The notes under the pieces were generated by a model. The model saw only the letters and a program-made list of their open reading frames with translations. It searched no databases and was not told the DNA's origin. 5,537 nt of DNA, taken from positions 1-5,537 of the forward strand of contig NZ_CAKZIK010000062.1 of assembly GCF_936933875.1 (NCBI RefSeq), written 5' to 3'. The DNA comes from an uncultured Chryseobacterium sp. (GTDB lineage: Bacteria; Bacteroidota; Bacteroidia; Flavobacteriales; Weeksellaceae). Numbering within the stretch: the stretch's first letter is position 1; each line of letters starts with the position of its first letter. Positions 5,525 through 5,537 of this stretch are shown in pieces. A program made the translations under genes and the position numbers.

Positions 5525-5537
5525 AGCTTTAAAACCT

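Larger units (their letters stand above)
5234..5537. other. AT-rich intergenic region without a gene
   Basis: No open reading frame of useful length, tRNA or recognisable RNA is visible on either strand. It holds a close direct repeat TTTGATTC (5268-5275 and 5287-5294, 19 bp apart) in low-complexity AT sequence, a hairpin at 5402-5426, and a weak promoter candidate near the right edge. Probably the control region of a gene beyond the window. Confidence 0.6.

Noticed and set aside
1..5537. Novel defence or multi-gene accessory system
   Set aside because: The genes are a housekeeping synthetase, one insertion-sequence transposase, one small secreted protein and a known carbohydrate enzyme; no nuclease, toxin, reverse transcriptase or effector signature is present.

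Overview
The window looks like AT-rich chromosomal DNA from a member of the Bacteroidota, most likely Flavobacteriia of the Chryseobacterium/Weeksellaceae kind. This is inferred from the flavobacterial style of the cysteinyl-tRNA synthetase and of the two-CBM20 glucanotransferase, a CarboxypepD_reg-like secreted protein, promoter boxes of the form TAnnTTTG, and the absence of clear Shine-Dalgarno sequences. The genus call is inference; no search was run.

Layout, left to right. The 3' part of cysS (1-652) is followed by a rho-independent terminator (683-712) and a Bacteroidota-type promoter (-7 box at 728-735). Immediately after this promoter sits a complete IS982-family insertion sequence (746-1728, 983 bp). 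It has perfect 17-bp terminal inverted repeats, a perfect 7-bp target duplication AAAATTA and one apparently intact transposase gene on the minus strand. A 238-codon secreted-protein gene of unknown role begins 14 bp beyond the element (1743-2459), probably at a TTG codon. After a 71-bp gap with no convincing terminator or promoter comes an 883-codon 4-alpha-glucanotransferase of the DPE2 type (2531-5182), with two N-terminal starch-binding-like domains and a GH77 domain carrying a large insert. It ends in a strong terminator (5201-5233). The last 300 bp are non-coding and AT-rich, with one hairpin and a weak promoter candidate for a gene beyond the edge.

The main story is the insertion. The element landed exactly between the probable promoter and the start of the secreted-protein gene, and left the coding sequence untouched. 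If that gene and malQ share a transcript, the insertion could change the expression of both. Two perfect TAnnTTTG boxes inside the element's right part point outward, toward the secreted-protein gene, and might restore transcription. cysS is housekeeping (translation), malQ is maltodextrin/glycogen metabolism, and the middle gene is an unassigned envelope or periplasmic protein; nothing ties the three into one pathway. I see no CRISPR array, tRNA, rRNA, defence system or clearly novel multi-gene system here.
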